The translations under genes were made by a program, and so were the position numbers. Below the pieces are notes generated by a model. It had not been told where the DNA came from. It did no database searches and saw only the letters and a program-made list of their open reading frames with translations. From contig USAC01000018.1 of assembly GCA_900552475.1 (NCBI GenBank), forward strand, positions 1-28,914: a stretch of 28,914 nt of DNA. Reading direction: 5' to 3'. Of the stretch, positions 1 through 10,739 are shown in pieces. The stretch's first letter is position 1, and each line of letters opens with the position of its first letter. The DNA comes from an uncultured Eubacteriales bacterium. Its GTDB lineage: Bacteria; Bacillota; Clostridia; Oscillospirales; Oscillospiraceae.

Positions 1-1371
1 GCAGACGTCGCACTTGCCGTCGTTATCGGCGTCCGTGTGGCCGAGCGCCGGGATCTCGCGCGTCAGCACGTCGCCGCAGGCGCAGGTGCTGCTCTCGACG
101 CCGGGCACCGTGCACGTCGCGGGATCGGTGACCGTCCACTCGCCGTAATCATGCGTGTGCTCGGTGCAGACCACATCGGCGCGGTCGCGGATGCGGATGC
201 GCGGGAACGGGCCGTCGGGCGCGTTGAAGGTGTTGTCATAGGACGCAAGACCCGTCACGGTGATCTCGCAGCCGACGGCGAGGTTCTTCACATCCTCGGC
301 GGTGGTGATGTAGCCGTCGATGAAGACGCGGGCGACATTGCCGTCCTTGTCGCGGACCATGATGGTCTGAACAAGGCCGTTTTCAAGCTCGAAGCTCTCG
401 ACGAAGCCGCGGAGGGTGATGAGACTGCCGAGGACGGAGCCGTCGTTCACCTGCGCGGCGGTGACCTCCGTCGGGACGACGGGCTCGCCCTCGCCGATCT
501 TCGTGATGGAGGTGACCTGCAGCTCCAGCTCACCCTGATAGAAGTCGGTCGTGCCGCTCACGCGGACGCGGTCGCCGATCTTGAAGTTCCCGGCGACGGG
601 GAAGCAGTTGATGCCGCCGGTGCTGTCCTGAACATAGATGCAGTCGAAGAAGGCGGTATCCTTGTCATAGCCGGAGGCGTTCGAGGTGACGACGCCCTCG
701 ATCGTGTACTTGTAGCCGTCCTCGGTCTGCTTCTGCACCTCGGAGATCGGGGTGATCTTCACGGGATTGAGCTGCTGGACGAGGTTCTCGCAGATGCGGT
801 AGTTGGAGTAGTTCTTTTCAGTGTCGTTGTCAGAACTGTCGTTGGATGCCTTGACCTGCACCTCGAAGTTCGAGAGGAAGGCCGCGCCGGAGACGACGAT
901 CATGCCGCGTCCGTCGAGCTGCTCCGTCGCCATGACGAGCAGGCGGTTATCGCCGTCCGCCACCGCGTACTTCGGCGTGTTCGCGCCGCCGAGACCGTCA
1001 CTGTCCTGATCCTTGGAGTAGGTCGTGGCGTGGCCGTAGACCATCGGGGAGACGGTCGAGGGCAGGGTGGAGACGGGGTTGCCGTCCGCGTCCACGGCGT
1101 AGATCGACGCACCGCCGTACTGGCTGAAGCGCTCGGTGTAGAGCTTGTCGTTCGGGTTCACAGGGTCATACTCGATGCCGCTCAGGAGCGGGTGGTCGAG
1201 GTTATAGGTGCTGAAGTACAGGCGCGGGTTCTGTCCGCCGTTGAGTACATCGTCGAGCGTGCCGTCATCGCTGATGCGCAGGCTGGAGCCGAGCGCGGAG
1301 AGGATGCGGTTCTGCTGGGCGGCCATGTGATCTTCGGCAGGGAAGGAGGCATAGCTCTCGTAGTAGTCGGA
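1..1371 (-). pseudogene. Same-frame continuation of the PHP-domain protein after the UGA; runs off the window
   Basis: Reading on past the TGA at 1374-1372 in the same frame gives 457 further codons without a stop to the window edge. They begin SDYYESYASFP after VILAG. The continuation looks like real protein. At about residues 1612-1700 of the joined protein there is an OB-fold segment of the kind found beside secreted nucleases (IEGVVTS, CIYVQDSTGGI, GDRVRVSG). At about 1810-1868 there is a Cys/His-rich module (HDYGEW, ATCTVPG, CACG, ALGH) that is common in clostridial surface proteins. If the UGA is a true stop, this part is lost or must restart internally, for example at the ATG at 1326, where I see no strong ribosome site. 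A TGG-to-TGA change (Trp to stop), a base-call error, or UGA readthrough are all possible. The C-terminus is outside the window. Confidence 0.7.
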
Positions 1372-4300
1372 TCAGCCCGCGAGGATGACCGTGCCGCCCG
1401 CGAGGTTGAAGGCGTTGACGGCCGCGATCTCGCTGTCTGTATAGTTGTCATAGGGGCTGCGCAGCGCCGTGCCGTCGCGGCGGGAGGGCGCGGTGAGGAC
1501 GATGGCCTTGAACTTGGGGTTGGAGCAGGCGGCGATGAGCTCGTCGGAGGTGTTCAGCTGCACGGTGCGCACACTGTAGAGCGCGGCGAGATTGCCGAAG
1601 TTGCCCATGCTGTCCTTATAGTTGCCGGCCACATACTCGTTGTGGTGGGAGCCGTCGATGCCGATATAGACCAGCTCGTCGGCGTTGAGCACGTCGAGGT
1701 CGATCGTCTTGGTGAAGGTGTATTCCTTGCCGTCGAGCACCACCACGGCGGTGACGGTGACGGTTGTGACCTTCGCCTCGGTCGGGGTATAGCGGAAGGA
1801 GACGTCGAGCGTGCTGCTCTTGCCGATGGTGTAGCCGGTCATGTCGGTGCCGATGACCTGGGAGCCGATGGTGTAGGTCAGGGACTTGACCGCCGCGTCG
1901 GCGGCCTCGCTGTTGAAGAGCGTGGTCGTCAGCTCCAGCTCCTCGCCGGTGACGGGTGTCGCCGTGGCGCAGGTGAGGGAGGAGATGCCGAGCTTCAGGC
2001 TCTCGCCGACCCAGACGGGGGACGTGACGGCGAGGTCGCCGTCACCCTCGGTGACTCGGACGAAGTAGTAGCTGTAGTCGGGGCTGAGCGTTGCGGTGAG
2101 CGCACCGGCGGCCAACTGGGCGGGGTCGTCCCACGTGTAGACGACCTTGCCGGAGTTCGCGACGAGCTCGACCTTGGAGATGGAGTCGCTCTTGTCGGGG
2201 TCATAGACCGTGACGTCGAACGTCAGCTGATCGGGGACGACGGTGATGCTGCTGCCCATCTGCTCACCGTTGACGGTGTAGCTCACGGCGAGGTTCTTGT
2301 CCTCAGTGGCGTACATGCGCATGGCACGGATGGCCTCATAGATCCCTTGCTCGGAGAAGTCATCGGTCAGGATGACGTCGCGGGCGTCGTTGGCGTTGCC
2401 CCACTTGCCCTTGTGGTTGTCCTGGTTGTTCGTCGGGGCGACATGCCAGCCCTTGTCGAGGGCCATGATGTAGTACTCGTAGCTCGGGTAATAGCCGCCC
2501 GCGCCGATCTGGCCCTCACCGTTGCCGACCTCGACCATGGCGATGCGCGTGTCTGTGACGGGATCCCAGAACGAGAAGTCGCCGAACGTGCCGAACGTGG
2601 TGCCGGGGTGGTTGAACTGGCTGATGGAATCGGCACCCTCAGCCTGGTCGAGCAGGGCGTAGTACGCCTTCATGCCGGCGTAGTCGGTCTTGTTGTTGAG
2701 CGTGGCATTGTTGCGGGAGACGATGCCGGGGGTGTTGAAGGTGTTGATGTGGCCGGGGCCGCCGAACCACGTCATCTCGAAGCCGCCGATGGCGACGACG
2801 TCGGACTGGCTGGCGTTGAAGGCGGCGACCTTGTCCTTATACTCGCTCCAGAGCTTCTGGCTGGATGCGGAGGCGAGGCTCATGTCATAGAGCGCGCCCT
2901 CGGGGTTGGCGGCGGAGGTGGAGTCGAAGTAGTTGGAGTGGTCGGTGAAGGCCACGAACTGGACGTTCGCGCTCGCGGGCAGGCTCCTGATATAGTCCAG
3001 AGCGCTGTCGAGCGTACCGGAGCCGTCGGAATAGGTGGTGTGGGAGTGCAGCTGGCCGAAGTAGAGCTGATACTGCGACTCGCCCACGGTGAAGCTCCAC
3101 GTCTTGGAGGCGGACTTGCCGTCGGCGCGGGTGACGGTGACGGTCACGCTCACGCGGCCGTCGTCCATGTCGGCCGCAGGGGTGTAGGTGATGCGGCCGC
3201 CGCCGCAGACGGCGGAGACGGTCTCACCGTTCACGGTCATGGTGACCGTGGCGCCGCTGCCCTCGTTGGTGATGGCGGCGGAGATCTCCGGGCGCTTGTT
3301 ATCGCCCGTCTGGGCGTTCGCGGCGGGGGCCAGGTCGGAGATGACCGGCTCGTCGAGCACGGGAATCTCGACCGTACCGGCGATGGCGACGCCCTCGGCA
3401 TCCTTCGCGGAGACGGAGACGGTCAGCTTGTCGCCGGAGATGTCGGCGGCGGGGATGGTGACGCTGTACGTCCCGGCGCTGAGCGTGGCGGGGAGCGTCT
3501 TGCCGCCGAGGGTGACGGTCACGTCACCGGCCACGCCGAAGGGGGCGTCGATGGTGAAGGTCAGCGTGTAGTCCTGCCCGACGTAGGCGGTATAGACCGT
3601 ACCGAAGTCGACGGACGGGGCGTTGACGATGCCGCGCGTGACGTTGACGCCGTCGGCCACACCGTAGAAGTAGAAGGAATAGATGGTGTAGTCGGTGACG
3701 TTATACATGGAGTAGGTCTTGAAGCTGTCGGCGTTGTACTCAAGCCACTGGCTGTACTTGCCGTTATACTTGGCGGTGCGGCTCTCCATCTCATAGCCGC
3801 CCACGCCGCCGCTGCAGGAGCGGACGAGCCAGTCGGCGTCATCCGCTGTCACGCCGTCCTCGGAGAAGTCCTTGCTGTAGAAGGCGTTGTTGCCGGTGCC
3901 GTTCGAGCAGAGATAGCCGTAGCTCTCGTTCTTGAAGCGGTAATACTCGCCGTTTTTCTCCACGGTGAAGATCACGGCGCCGTTGGCGGGAGTGGCCCTG
4001 CCGTCCGCGACGGTCGCAGCCGCCATGTTGATCGAGAGCGTGTCGTTCTGCGCGGCCAGCACGCCCGCGGCGTTCTGATTATAGAGCACGACCTGCGCGC
4101 CGGGTGCCGGCAGACCGCCCTCGGAGGACGCGGGTGCGAGCTTGCGGAAGGTCATGGCGAAGTTCTTGCCGCCGGAGCCGAGCCCATAGGTGGTGAAGGT
4201 GGTGTAATACTCGAGATACTGGGCCTTGCCGCTGTAGCTGGCGTTCACGCTTTTCAGATAGAACGCGTCGCCGTTTTTCTCAGCGGTCCAGAGACTGTAA

Positions 4301-5607
4301 TCCGAAGCGGCAGCCGCGAGGAACAGGCTGCTGCCGGTCTCGCCGGCGGTCAGATACTTGCCGCCGCAGAGGAAGGAGAGCGCGCCGCTGTCGTCGATCT
4401 GCACGGTGAACACGGCCATGCCGTCGCTCTGGCGGAGCAGGTCGCCGTCGAGCGTCGAAGCCACGGCCTTCATGCGGCTGCCGGAGGCCTCACTGCCGAT
4501 GGCATTGCCGCTGGCGTCGTTGTAGATGGCGATCTCGTCACCGTCGGAAAGGCCTGTGACCGGATCGGTCTTGCCCTGCGCGGGGGTGAAAAGCTGGAAG
4601 GTGTAGATATTTTTCTTGTTGGCGTTCATGCCGTAGACGGTGAAGCCGTTGTAGAACTCTACATACTGGGCATTGCCGCTATACTGGGCGTTGACGCTGC
4701 GGATGAAGAAGCCGCCGTCCGTGGCCTCCAGCGTCCAGAGACTGTAATCCGAGGGGGCGTCCGCGAGGGACAGGCTGTTGCCGGTCGCGCCGGCGGTCAG
4801 ATACTTGCCGCCCTGCAGGAAGGTGTAGCTGCCGTTGGCGTCCACGGAGACGGTGAACACGGTGCCCGCATCCTTCGCGACGGTCAGACCGCCCGTGGTC
4901 TGGGCCGTCTCGGCTGCGGCGAGCTTTTTGCCGTCAGCCGTGCCGGAGATGGCGGTTTTGCCTTCGGGGTAGTAGAACACGACCTCCATGCCGTCCTTCA
5001 GCTCCGAAACCTGCGTCAGGCGGAGCGTGTCGGGCGTGGGATCGGGTGCGGGCGCGGCGTCGTACTTATAGAGGGTGAAGTGGCAGGGATACGAGCTGCT
5101 GTACTTGCCGGTGACTGTGCTGTTCTTATAGGCACGGAAGCGGTTCTCGCCGCTTGTGGGCGTGCTGTTGCCGGAGAACGTCACTGTATCAGTGTTCTGG
5201 CCGGCGAAGGTAAAGGTGCCGCCGGAACATGCGGCCGTCCAGGTGTAGCTCCCGGACTTGATGCCGTTGGCGTCGCCGCCCTTGGGGGCGATGATCTGCC
5301 CCTTGCTGTCGGTCAGGGTGACGCCGCCGTCCGTGACGGTGATCGTCCACAGCAGGGAGGGGGCGACCTCAACGGTGTTGCCGCTGGCGGTGACGGCCGT
5401 GGGCGTGACCCAGCCGCCGTCCAAGACGGTGGGGGCATAGCCCGCCTCATTCACCAGCACATACTGGCCGCTTGTGAGCTGGTCAGCCGAGCTGATTTTT
5501 CTCGCCGTGACCGTATCCGATGCAAAAACCGACGCGGGCAGAAGCGAGAGCATCATGACCAGCGCCAGCAGCACGGACAGAATCCGGCGGCCTGTTCTTC
5601 TTTTCAT
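1372..5607 (-). CDS. Large secreted PHP-domain protein, N-terminal 1411 residues up to an in-frame UGA
   Basis: The start at 5607 (or 5610, adjacent ATGs) follows AGGAGG at 5615-5620. Residues 1-30 form a signal peptide (basic MKRRTGRR start, Leu-rich core, ASVFASD end), so the product is exported. Residues about 37-185, 198-339, 350-489 and 502-649 look like four diverged copies of one beta-rich module with recurring 'Y(S/N)G(K/N)AQY-E-Y' and 'DYSLW' patterns. Ig-like segments follow to about 830. A PHP metal-dependent phosphoesterase domain starts at about 848, with His854-Ser-His856 and TYSDG, then FTDHSN, FNHPGT, EVGNGEG and NQDNHKG as likely metal ligands. The substrate is unknown; extracellular phosphoester or nucleic-acid cleavage is an inference from the PHP domain and the OB fold downstream. 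The frame meets TGA at 1374-1372 but continues open beyond it, so this is probably one longer gene. Confidence 0.85.
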   Translation of the reverse strand: MKRRTGRRILSVLLALVMMLSLLPASVFASDTVTARKISSADQLTSGQYVLVNEAGYAPTVLDGGWVTPTAVTASGNTVEVAPSLLWTITVTDGGVTLTDSKGQIIAPKGGDANGIKSGSYTWTAACSGGTFTFAGQNTDTVTFSGNSTPTSGENRFRAYKNSTVTGKYSSSYPCHFTLYKYDAAPAPDPTPDTLRLTQVSELKDGMEVVFYYPEGKTAISGTADGKKLAAAETAQTTGGLTVAKDAGTVFTVSVDANGSYTFLQGGKYLTAGATGNSLSLADAPSDYSLWTLEATDGGFFIRSVNAQYSGNAQYVEFYNGFTVYGMNANKKNIYTFQLFTPAQGKTDPVTGLSDGDEIAIYNDASGNAIGSEASGSRMKAVASTLDGDLLRQSDGMAVFTVQIDDSGALSFLCGGKYLTAGETGSSLFLAAAASDYSLWTAEKNGDAFYLKSVNASYSGKAQYLEYYTTFTTYGLGSGGKNFAMTFRKLAPASSEGGLPAPGAQVVLYNQNAAGVLAAQNDTLSINMAAATVADGRATPANGAVIFTVEKNGEYYRFKNESYGYLCSNGTGNNAFYSKDFSEDGVTADDADWLVRSCSGGVGGYEMESRTAKYNGKYSQWLEYNADSFKTYSMYNVTDYTIYSFYFYGVADGVNVTRGIVNAPSVDFGTVYTAYVGQDYTLTFTIDAPFGVAGDVTVTLGGKTLPATLSAGTYSVTIPAADISGDKLTVSVSAKDAEGVAIAGTVEIPVLDEPVISDLAPAANAQTGDNKRPEISAAITNEGSGATVTMTVNGETVSAVCGGGRITYTPAADMDDGRVSVTVTVTRADGKSASKTWSFTVGESQYQLYFGQLHSHTTYSDGSGTLDSALDYIRSLPASANVQFVAFTDHSNYFDSTSAANPEGALYDMSLASASSQKLWSEYKDKVAAFNASQSDVVAIGGFEMTWFGGPGHINTFNTPGIVSRNNATLNNKTDYAGMKAYYALLDQAEGADSISQFNHPGTTFGTFGDFSFWDPVTDTRIAMVEVGNGEGQIGAGGYYPSYEYYIMALDKGWHVAPTNNQDNHKGKWGNANDARDVILTDDFSEQGIYEAIRAMRMYATEDKNLAVSYTVNGEQMGSSITVVPDQLTFDVTVYDPDKSDSISKVELVANSGKVVYTWDDPAQLAAGALTATLSPDYSYYFVRVTEGDGDLAVTSPVWVGESLKLGISSLTCATATPVTGEELELTTTLFNSEAADAAVKSLTYTIGSQVIGTDMTGYTIGKSSTLDVSFRYTPTEAKVTTVTVTAVVVLDGKEYTFTKTIDLDVLNADELVYIGIDGSHHNEYVAGNYKDSMGNFGNLAALYSVRTVQLNTSDELIAACSNPKFKAIVLTAPSRRDGTALRSPYDNYTDSEIAAVNAFNLAGGTVILAG

Positions 5608-5716
5608 CATAGAACCTCCTGTTTGATTTCCCGGCGATCCGGCCGAGCCGCGGGGCTTCGCGGCGGGGAGGGGCAAAAGAGCAGGGGGTGCGCAAACCGG
5701 CATCATCGGTCTAATT

Positions 5717-5745
5717 ATTGTACCATAGCGGTTTAGTAAAGACTA
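5717..5745 (-). promoter_or_regulatory. Weak candidate promoter for the PHP-domain gene
   Basis: On the minus strand TACAAT (5722-5717) could be a -10 box about 105 nt upstream of the start codon. The hexamer 17 nt upstream, TAGTCT, is a poor -35. The AT-rich gap 5700-5815 is shared with the divergent YibE/F promoter. Position and -10 are the only support. Confidence 0.3.
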
Positions 5746-5815
5746 TCCCGGAATTGAAAATTCTGTAAAATTCACAAAAACCTTTGGCATAATTTTCGTA
5801 AAAATTGCCCTGTGC

Positions 5816-5844
5816 TTGACAGCGAGAGAGGAACTTGCTATGCT
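5816..5844 (+). promoter_or_regulatory. Promoter for the YibE/F gene
   Basis: TTGACA at 5816-5821, a 17-nt spacer, then TATGCT at 5839-5844 with an upstream TG (extended -10). The start codon lies 36 nt downstream of the -10. Confidence 0.75.
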
Positions 5845-5879
5845 GAAACTAAAATTCGGAGAAACGGAGCGATGCGTAA

Positions 5880-7058
5880 ATGAAGGGGAAGAAAACGCAC
5901 CCGTCCGGGCGCGCGTGGTGGCGGGAGTACCGGATGACGTGTCTGGTGCTGGCGGCGGCCGTCGCAGTGTTCATCGCGGCGCGGCTGATTGCAGTCCCGG
6001 CGGCGTCGGGCAACAGCGAGCCAGAGGAATACGCCGAGTATGAAAACGGCGTCATCACGCAGATTCTCGCCGACAACACCGTGACCGACCCCACCTCGGA
6101 CGGCGCGGCGCGCGGCGAGCAGCTCCTGCTCGTCGATGTGAAGACCGGCCAGTACGCGGGCGAGACGCTGCAGGTCTATAACTACGTCGGCCCGCTCTAC
6201 GGCGGCACGCTGAAGGAGGGGCAGGGCGTCACGCTCATCATCTCGACCTACAGCGGAGGCATGCACACGGCGACGGTGTTCGAGTATAACCGCACGCTGC
6301 CGCTGATTGTGATCGTGGGGCTGTTCCTGCTCGCGACGGTGCTCGTCGGCGGGAAGGTCGGCGCAAAGTCGCTCGTGGGGCTTGCGGTGACGCTCGCGTG
6401 CCTGTTCTGGATCCTCATTCCGCTGCTGATGAAGGGCGCGCCGACGCTGCTGACAACGCTGCTGGTGTGCGCGTATATCACGGTTGTGACGCTGACGATC
6501 CTCGGCGGCTTCCGGCGCAAGACGGTCTGCGCCATGGTCGGTACGCTCGCGGGCGTGGCGCTGGCGATGGTCTTCGGCCTTGCGGCGCAGGCGCTGCTGC
6601 AGGTGGACGGGCTGCGCCTGTCGGACGTGGAGCCGCTGCTGCAGCTGCGCCAGACGGGGACGCCCATCGGCCTGCGCGGCCTGCTCGTGGCGGGCGTGGT
6701 CATCAGCGCGCTCGGCGCGGTGATGGACGTGGCGATGAGCATCTCCTCCGCCCTCTCGGAGGTGCATGCCGTCGCGCCGGAGCGCGGCTGGAAGGATCTG
6801 GTGCGATCGGGCATGAACATCGGGCGCGACATGGTCGGCACGATGACAAACACGCTCATCCTCGCCTTCCTTGGCAGCGGCCTGACGCTGATTATCTATC
6901 TGTACTCGCTGGGGCTGGATCCGCACCAGCTCATCAGCTCGGCCTATCTCGCGACGGAGGCCGTCAGCAGCATCGCCAGCAGTATCGGTGTCATCCTCGC
7001 CGTCCCGCTCACCGCCGTGTTCACGGCGCTGATTCTGGACCGGAAGAAAAAGGCGTAA
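5880..7058 (+). CDS. YibE/F family multi-pass membrane protein
   Basis: The 392-residue product matches the YibE/F family in layout. It has one N-terminal membrane helix (about residues 20-40), then an extracytoplasmic segment of about 90 residues holding a short beta domain (ITQILADNTV, GEQLLLVDVKTG, LKEGQGVTLII). At least six hydrophobic helices follow (from about 140 to the end), with the family-like stretch GAVMDVAMSISSAL near 280 and a basic C-terminus. Biochemical function of the family is not established; a transport role is only assumed. The start ATG at 5880 has GGAG 10 nt upstream. An alternative ATG at 5872 would encode only MRK before a TGA that overlaps this start as ATGA, so a tiny coupled leader frame is possible. 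The gene appears to be monocistronic, with its own promoter and a strong hairpin terminator. Confidence 0.85.
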   Translation: MKGKKTHPSGRAWWREYRMTCLVLAAAVAVFIAARLIAVPAASGNSEPEEYAEYENGVITQILADNTVTDPTSDGAARGEQLLLVDVKTGQYAGETLQVYNYVGPLYGGTLKEGQGVTLIISTYSGGMHTATVFEYNRTLPLIVIVGLFLLATVLVGGKVGAKSLVGLAVTLACLFWILIPLLMKGAPTLLTTLLVCAYITVVTLTILGGFRRKTVCAMVGTLAGVALAMVFGLAAQALLQVDGLRLSDVEPLLQLRQTGTPIGLRGLLVAGVVISALGAVMDVAMSISSALSEVHAVAPERGWKDLVRSGMNIGRDMVGTMTNTLILAFLGSGLTLIIYLYSLGLDPHQLISSAYLATEAVSSIASSIGVILAVPLTAVFTALILDRKKKA

Positions 7059-7067
7059 ACGAAGAAC

Positions 7068-7103
7068 GCAAAACAGGCGCGCCGACCGGCGCGCCTGTTT
7101 TGC
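7068..7103. terminator. Strong symmetric terminator after YibE/F gene
   Basis: A 16-bp perfect stem (arms GCAAAACAGGCGCGCC and its complement) closes a 4-nt GACC loop. The arms carry A4 and T4, so it can stop transcription from either side. It begins 9 nt after the stop codon. Confidence 0.8.
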
Positions 7104-7119
7104 GCTGCGGATGACAAAA

Positions 7120-7164
7120 CTGTTATCTGTCTGTCACCCACCTGTCACCGGAATCTGCTATACT
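7120..7164 (+). promoter_or_regulatory. Promoter with three 11-bp-spaced direct repeats (response-regulator-type operator)
   Basis: CTGTTATC at 7120, CTGTCACC at 7131 and CTGTCACC at 7142 lie exactly 11 bp apart, one helical turn each. They occupy the place of a -35 box upstream of a good extended -10, TGCTATACT (TATACT 7159-7164). Direct repeats at this spacing next to a weak -35 are typical of activation by OmpR/PhoB-family response regulators. No such regulator gene is in the window, so the identity of the activator is inference. Confidence 0.6.
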
Positions 7165-7195
7165 GAAAACCAGAAAATCACCGGGAGGACAATTT

Positions 7196-7884
<689 letters not shown>

Positions 7885-7888
<4 letters not shown>

Positions 7889-10656
7889 ACGTTTTCCACC
7901 GCTTTACCCGCGAGTCGCTCATCCGCAACCGCTCGCGGACGCTGGTGACGATCGTCGGCATTATCCTCTCCGTCGCGCTGCTGACCGCGGTGACGGAGGG
8001 CGCCTACAGCGGTGTGCAGTTTCTGCGGCGCAGCGTTGAGCAGAGGGTCGGCTCGTTTTTCGGCTATTTCGACAATCTCACGGAGGGGGAGGCCTCGCAG
8101 CTCACGCAGAGCCACGAGGTCACGAAATCCACGACGTGGCAGGACATCGGCTGGGCGGCGATCGGCAGCAGCAACGACTATAAGCCGTATCTGCACGTTG
8201 TCTCCGTCGACGCGGATTTCCGCTCGCTCGTCGCCGTGAACCTCACGTCCGGGCGCATGCCGGAAAAGGCGGGGGAGATTCTCCTGCCCGACCACCTGCT
8301 CACAAACGGCGACGTGTCCATCCCCGTCGGAGAGACGATCACGCTTGACGTGGGGCGGCGCGTGTATGACGGCGACACGCTGGATGCGGACATCAGCTTT
8401 GCCGAGGGCGAGACGCTGGAGAATACCCGGCCGCGCACCTATACGGTCGTCGGCACCTACGCGCGCTTTGACTATCTGATCGAGGACTTCGGGTGCCCCG
8501 GCTATACGGCGCTCACCTGCACGGAAAACGGCGGCAGCGTGCGTCTGTTCGCGCGCACCGCGAGCGCGGCGAAGTTCCCCGCGTTTCTCGCCGCGCAGAG
8601 CGCCGTCGCGGACGATTACCGCGTCAACTCGGAGCTCATGAACTGCTACGGCGTCACCGGCTACGCGAACATCAACAGCGTGATCTACGGCATGGCGGGC
8701 GTGCTGCTGTTTCTCATCGCCTTCGGCTCGATCTCGCTGATCTACAACTCGTTTTCCATCTCCGTCTCCGAGCGCACGCGTCAGTTCGGCATCCTCAAGT
8801 CCGTCGGCGCGACGAAAAAGCAGATCCGCGGGAGCGTCCTCTACGAGGCGGAGCTGCTGTGCGCCATCGCCATCCCGGCGGGACTGGTGCTCGGGTGCGC
8901 GGGCATCGGCGTGACGCTCTACTGCCTGCGCGACAGCTTCGGCTTTCTCGCCGCCGGCGATAGTTATACCGATCCCGTGCAGATGAAGCTCGTGCTCAGC
9001 CCGATTGCGCTGGTCGTCTCGGCGGCGGTGGGGCTGGTGACGGCGCTCGTCTCGGCGTGGGTGCCCGCGCGGCGCGCCGTGCGCATCGACCCCATCCGCG
9101 CCATCCGCCAGTCGGAGGACATCGCCGTCCGCGGGCGCGATGTGCGCACCTCGCACCTTTGTCAGAAGTTCTTCGGCTTCGAGGGAATGCTCGCGGTGAA
9201 GAACTTCGGCCGCAGCCGCAAGCGCTACCGCGCGACGATCATGGGCCTGTTTCTGAGCGTGACGCTCTTCATCTCCGCATCGTCCTTCTGCGCGTATCTG
9301 AAGGATGCTGTCGGCAATGTCTCCGACAGCGGCGGCGCGCAGGCGGATATCTATTACAACCTGAAGGGCGGGGACGCGGCAAAGGTGCAGAGCCTGTATG
9401 ACCTGCTGCGCTCGGTGCAGGGTGTGGACGGGAGCGTCTATTACAGCGAGAGCTGGATGAGCACGGCCGCCCCAGCCGCCAATGTCACGGCGGACTACCG
9501 CCGCGTGATGGAGCAGACGTTCACGACCGATCAGGAGCTCCCGACGGGGCAGGTACCGTTCGCGGCGAATGTGCGGTATATCGACGACGCGTCTTTCCGC
9601 GCGCTCCTGCGCGCAAACGGCCTGCGCGAGGAGGACTATTTCAATGCCGACGCGCCGCTGGCCCTCGCGGCGAACACCGTCTCGGGCACTCTGGAGACGG
9701 ACGGCCAGACCCAGTGGTACCGCTGCGCCGTGCTCGACGAGAGCCGCCTGCCCATGACGCTCACGGACAAGACGGTGCTCGACCGCGACGGCTATGAGTA
9801 CAGCGGCCAGACCCGCGAGGTGAGCGGCGAGACGTACTATCTCTATTACACGACAGAATATATGAAAACGCTCTGGGACAGCTACGAGGAAAACCACGGC
9901 ATGGTCTATGACGAGAGCATGGCGCTCGCCGTCCCGGAGAGTGAGGCCGTGGTGCGCAGCGACTACCGCGTCGGCGCGGCGGTGAAAGAGAGCCCTTACT
10001 ATGTCGACGGCAGTATGCTGACGCTCCTCTATCCGCGCAGCGTCATGACGGCGATGCTGCTGAACGGACAGGTCGACACGGAGAATCTGCCGGGCTACGA
10101 TGCGTCGGACAGCGTGAAGATGGCCTTCACGGCGCGCGATCACGCCGAGGTCACGCGGCAGATGGGCTCGCTCCTCTCCGAGCAGGGCATCAGCCGCGCG
10201 GAGCTGACCGACCGGGCGGAGCAGGACGAGTCGCGCCGCGCCGAGGTGACGGTGGTGAACGTGTTCTCCTATGGGTTCATCATCCTCATCTCGCTCATCG
10301 CGATGGCGAACGTGTTCAACACCATCTCCACGAGCATCTCCCTGCGCCGCCGCGAGTTCGCGATGCTCAGGTCCGTGGGGCTTACGCAGAAGGGCTTTCG
10401 GCGGATGATGGACTATGAGTGCCTGATCTACGGCCTGCGCGCGCTCGCGTGTGGGCTCCCGGCGTCGTTTGTGATGACGCTTGTGATCTACCTCATCGTC
10501 GGGCAGGCGTTCGCGCGCAGCTTCTATATCCCGTGGTACAGCGTAGCCATCGCGGTGGGGAGCGTGTTCGCCGTGGTGTTTGCGACGATGCTCTATGCCA
10601 CGGGCAAGATCCGGAAGGAAAACACCGTCGACGCGCTGAAAAACGAAAATTTGTGA
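7885..10656 (+). CDS. ABC transporter permease with duplicated FtsX domain
   Basis: The 923-residue protein has two repeats of the FtsX-like layout. Each starts with a similar basic segment and membrane helix: LIRNRSRTLVTIVGIILSV near residue 12, and FGRSRKRYRATIMGLFLSV near 440. Each then has a large extracytoplasmic domain (about 40-260 and 470-785) and three more helices (about 265-395 and 790-915). Both halves contain the FtsX-type cytoplasmic stretch: SERTRQFGILKSVGATKKQI in the first, LRRREFAMLRSVGLTQKGF in the second. The predicted total is eight membrane helices. Such proteins act mechanically rather than as classic pores, moving lipids, peptides or signals driven by the ATPase. It is translationally coupled to the ATPase gene. 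Both halves look intact. Length and the size of the external domains suggest substrate capture outside the membrane, but the ligand cannot be named from sequence. Confidence 0.9.
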
Positions 10657-10665
10657 GGTTTTGCT

Positions 10666-10703
10666 GCAAGCCCCCGCCGCATGGCGGGGGCTTGCTTTTT
10701 TTT
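10666..10703 (+). terminator. Terminator of the ABC transporter operon
   Basis: A GC-rich stem (GCAAGCCCCCGCC arm) with a short loop at 10666-10695 is followed by eight T residues. It starts 10 nt after the permease stop codon. Confidence 0.85.
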
Positions 10704-10739
10704 GCGGGGGACAGGCGATTCGCACTCCCCAGAACAAAC

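Noticed and set aside
1330..1380. Selenocysteine at the in-frame UGA
   Set aside because: No convincing SECIS-like hairpin directly after the codon and no selenoprotein in the PHP family known to me; Trp-to-stop or error is more likely.
37..5736. A 1899-codon open frame on the plus strand opposite the PHP-domain gene
   Set aside because: It is the antisense shadow of a GC-rich gene: low-complexity composition (Gly, Val, Asp, Arg, Ala, Glu), no ribosome site and no domain. The minus-strand frame has a signal peptide and recognisable motifs.
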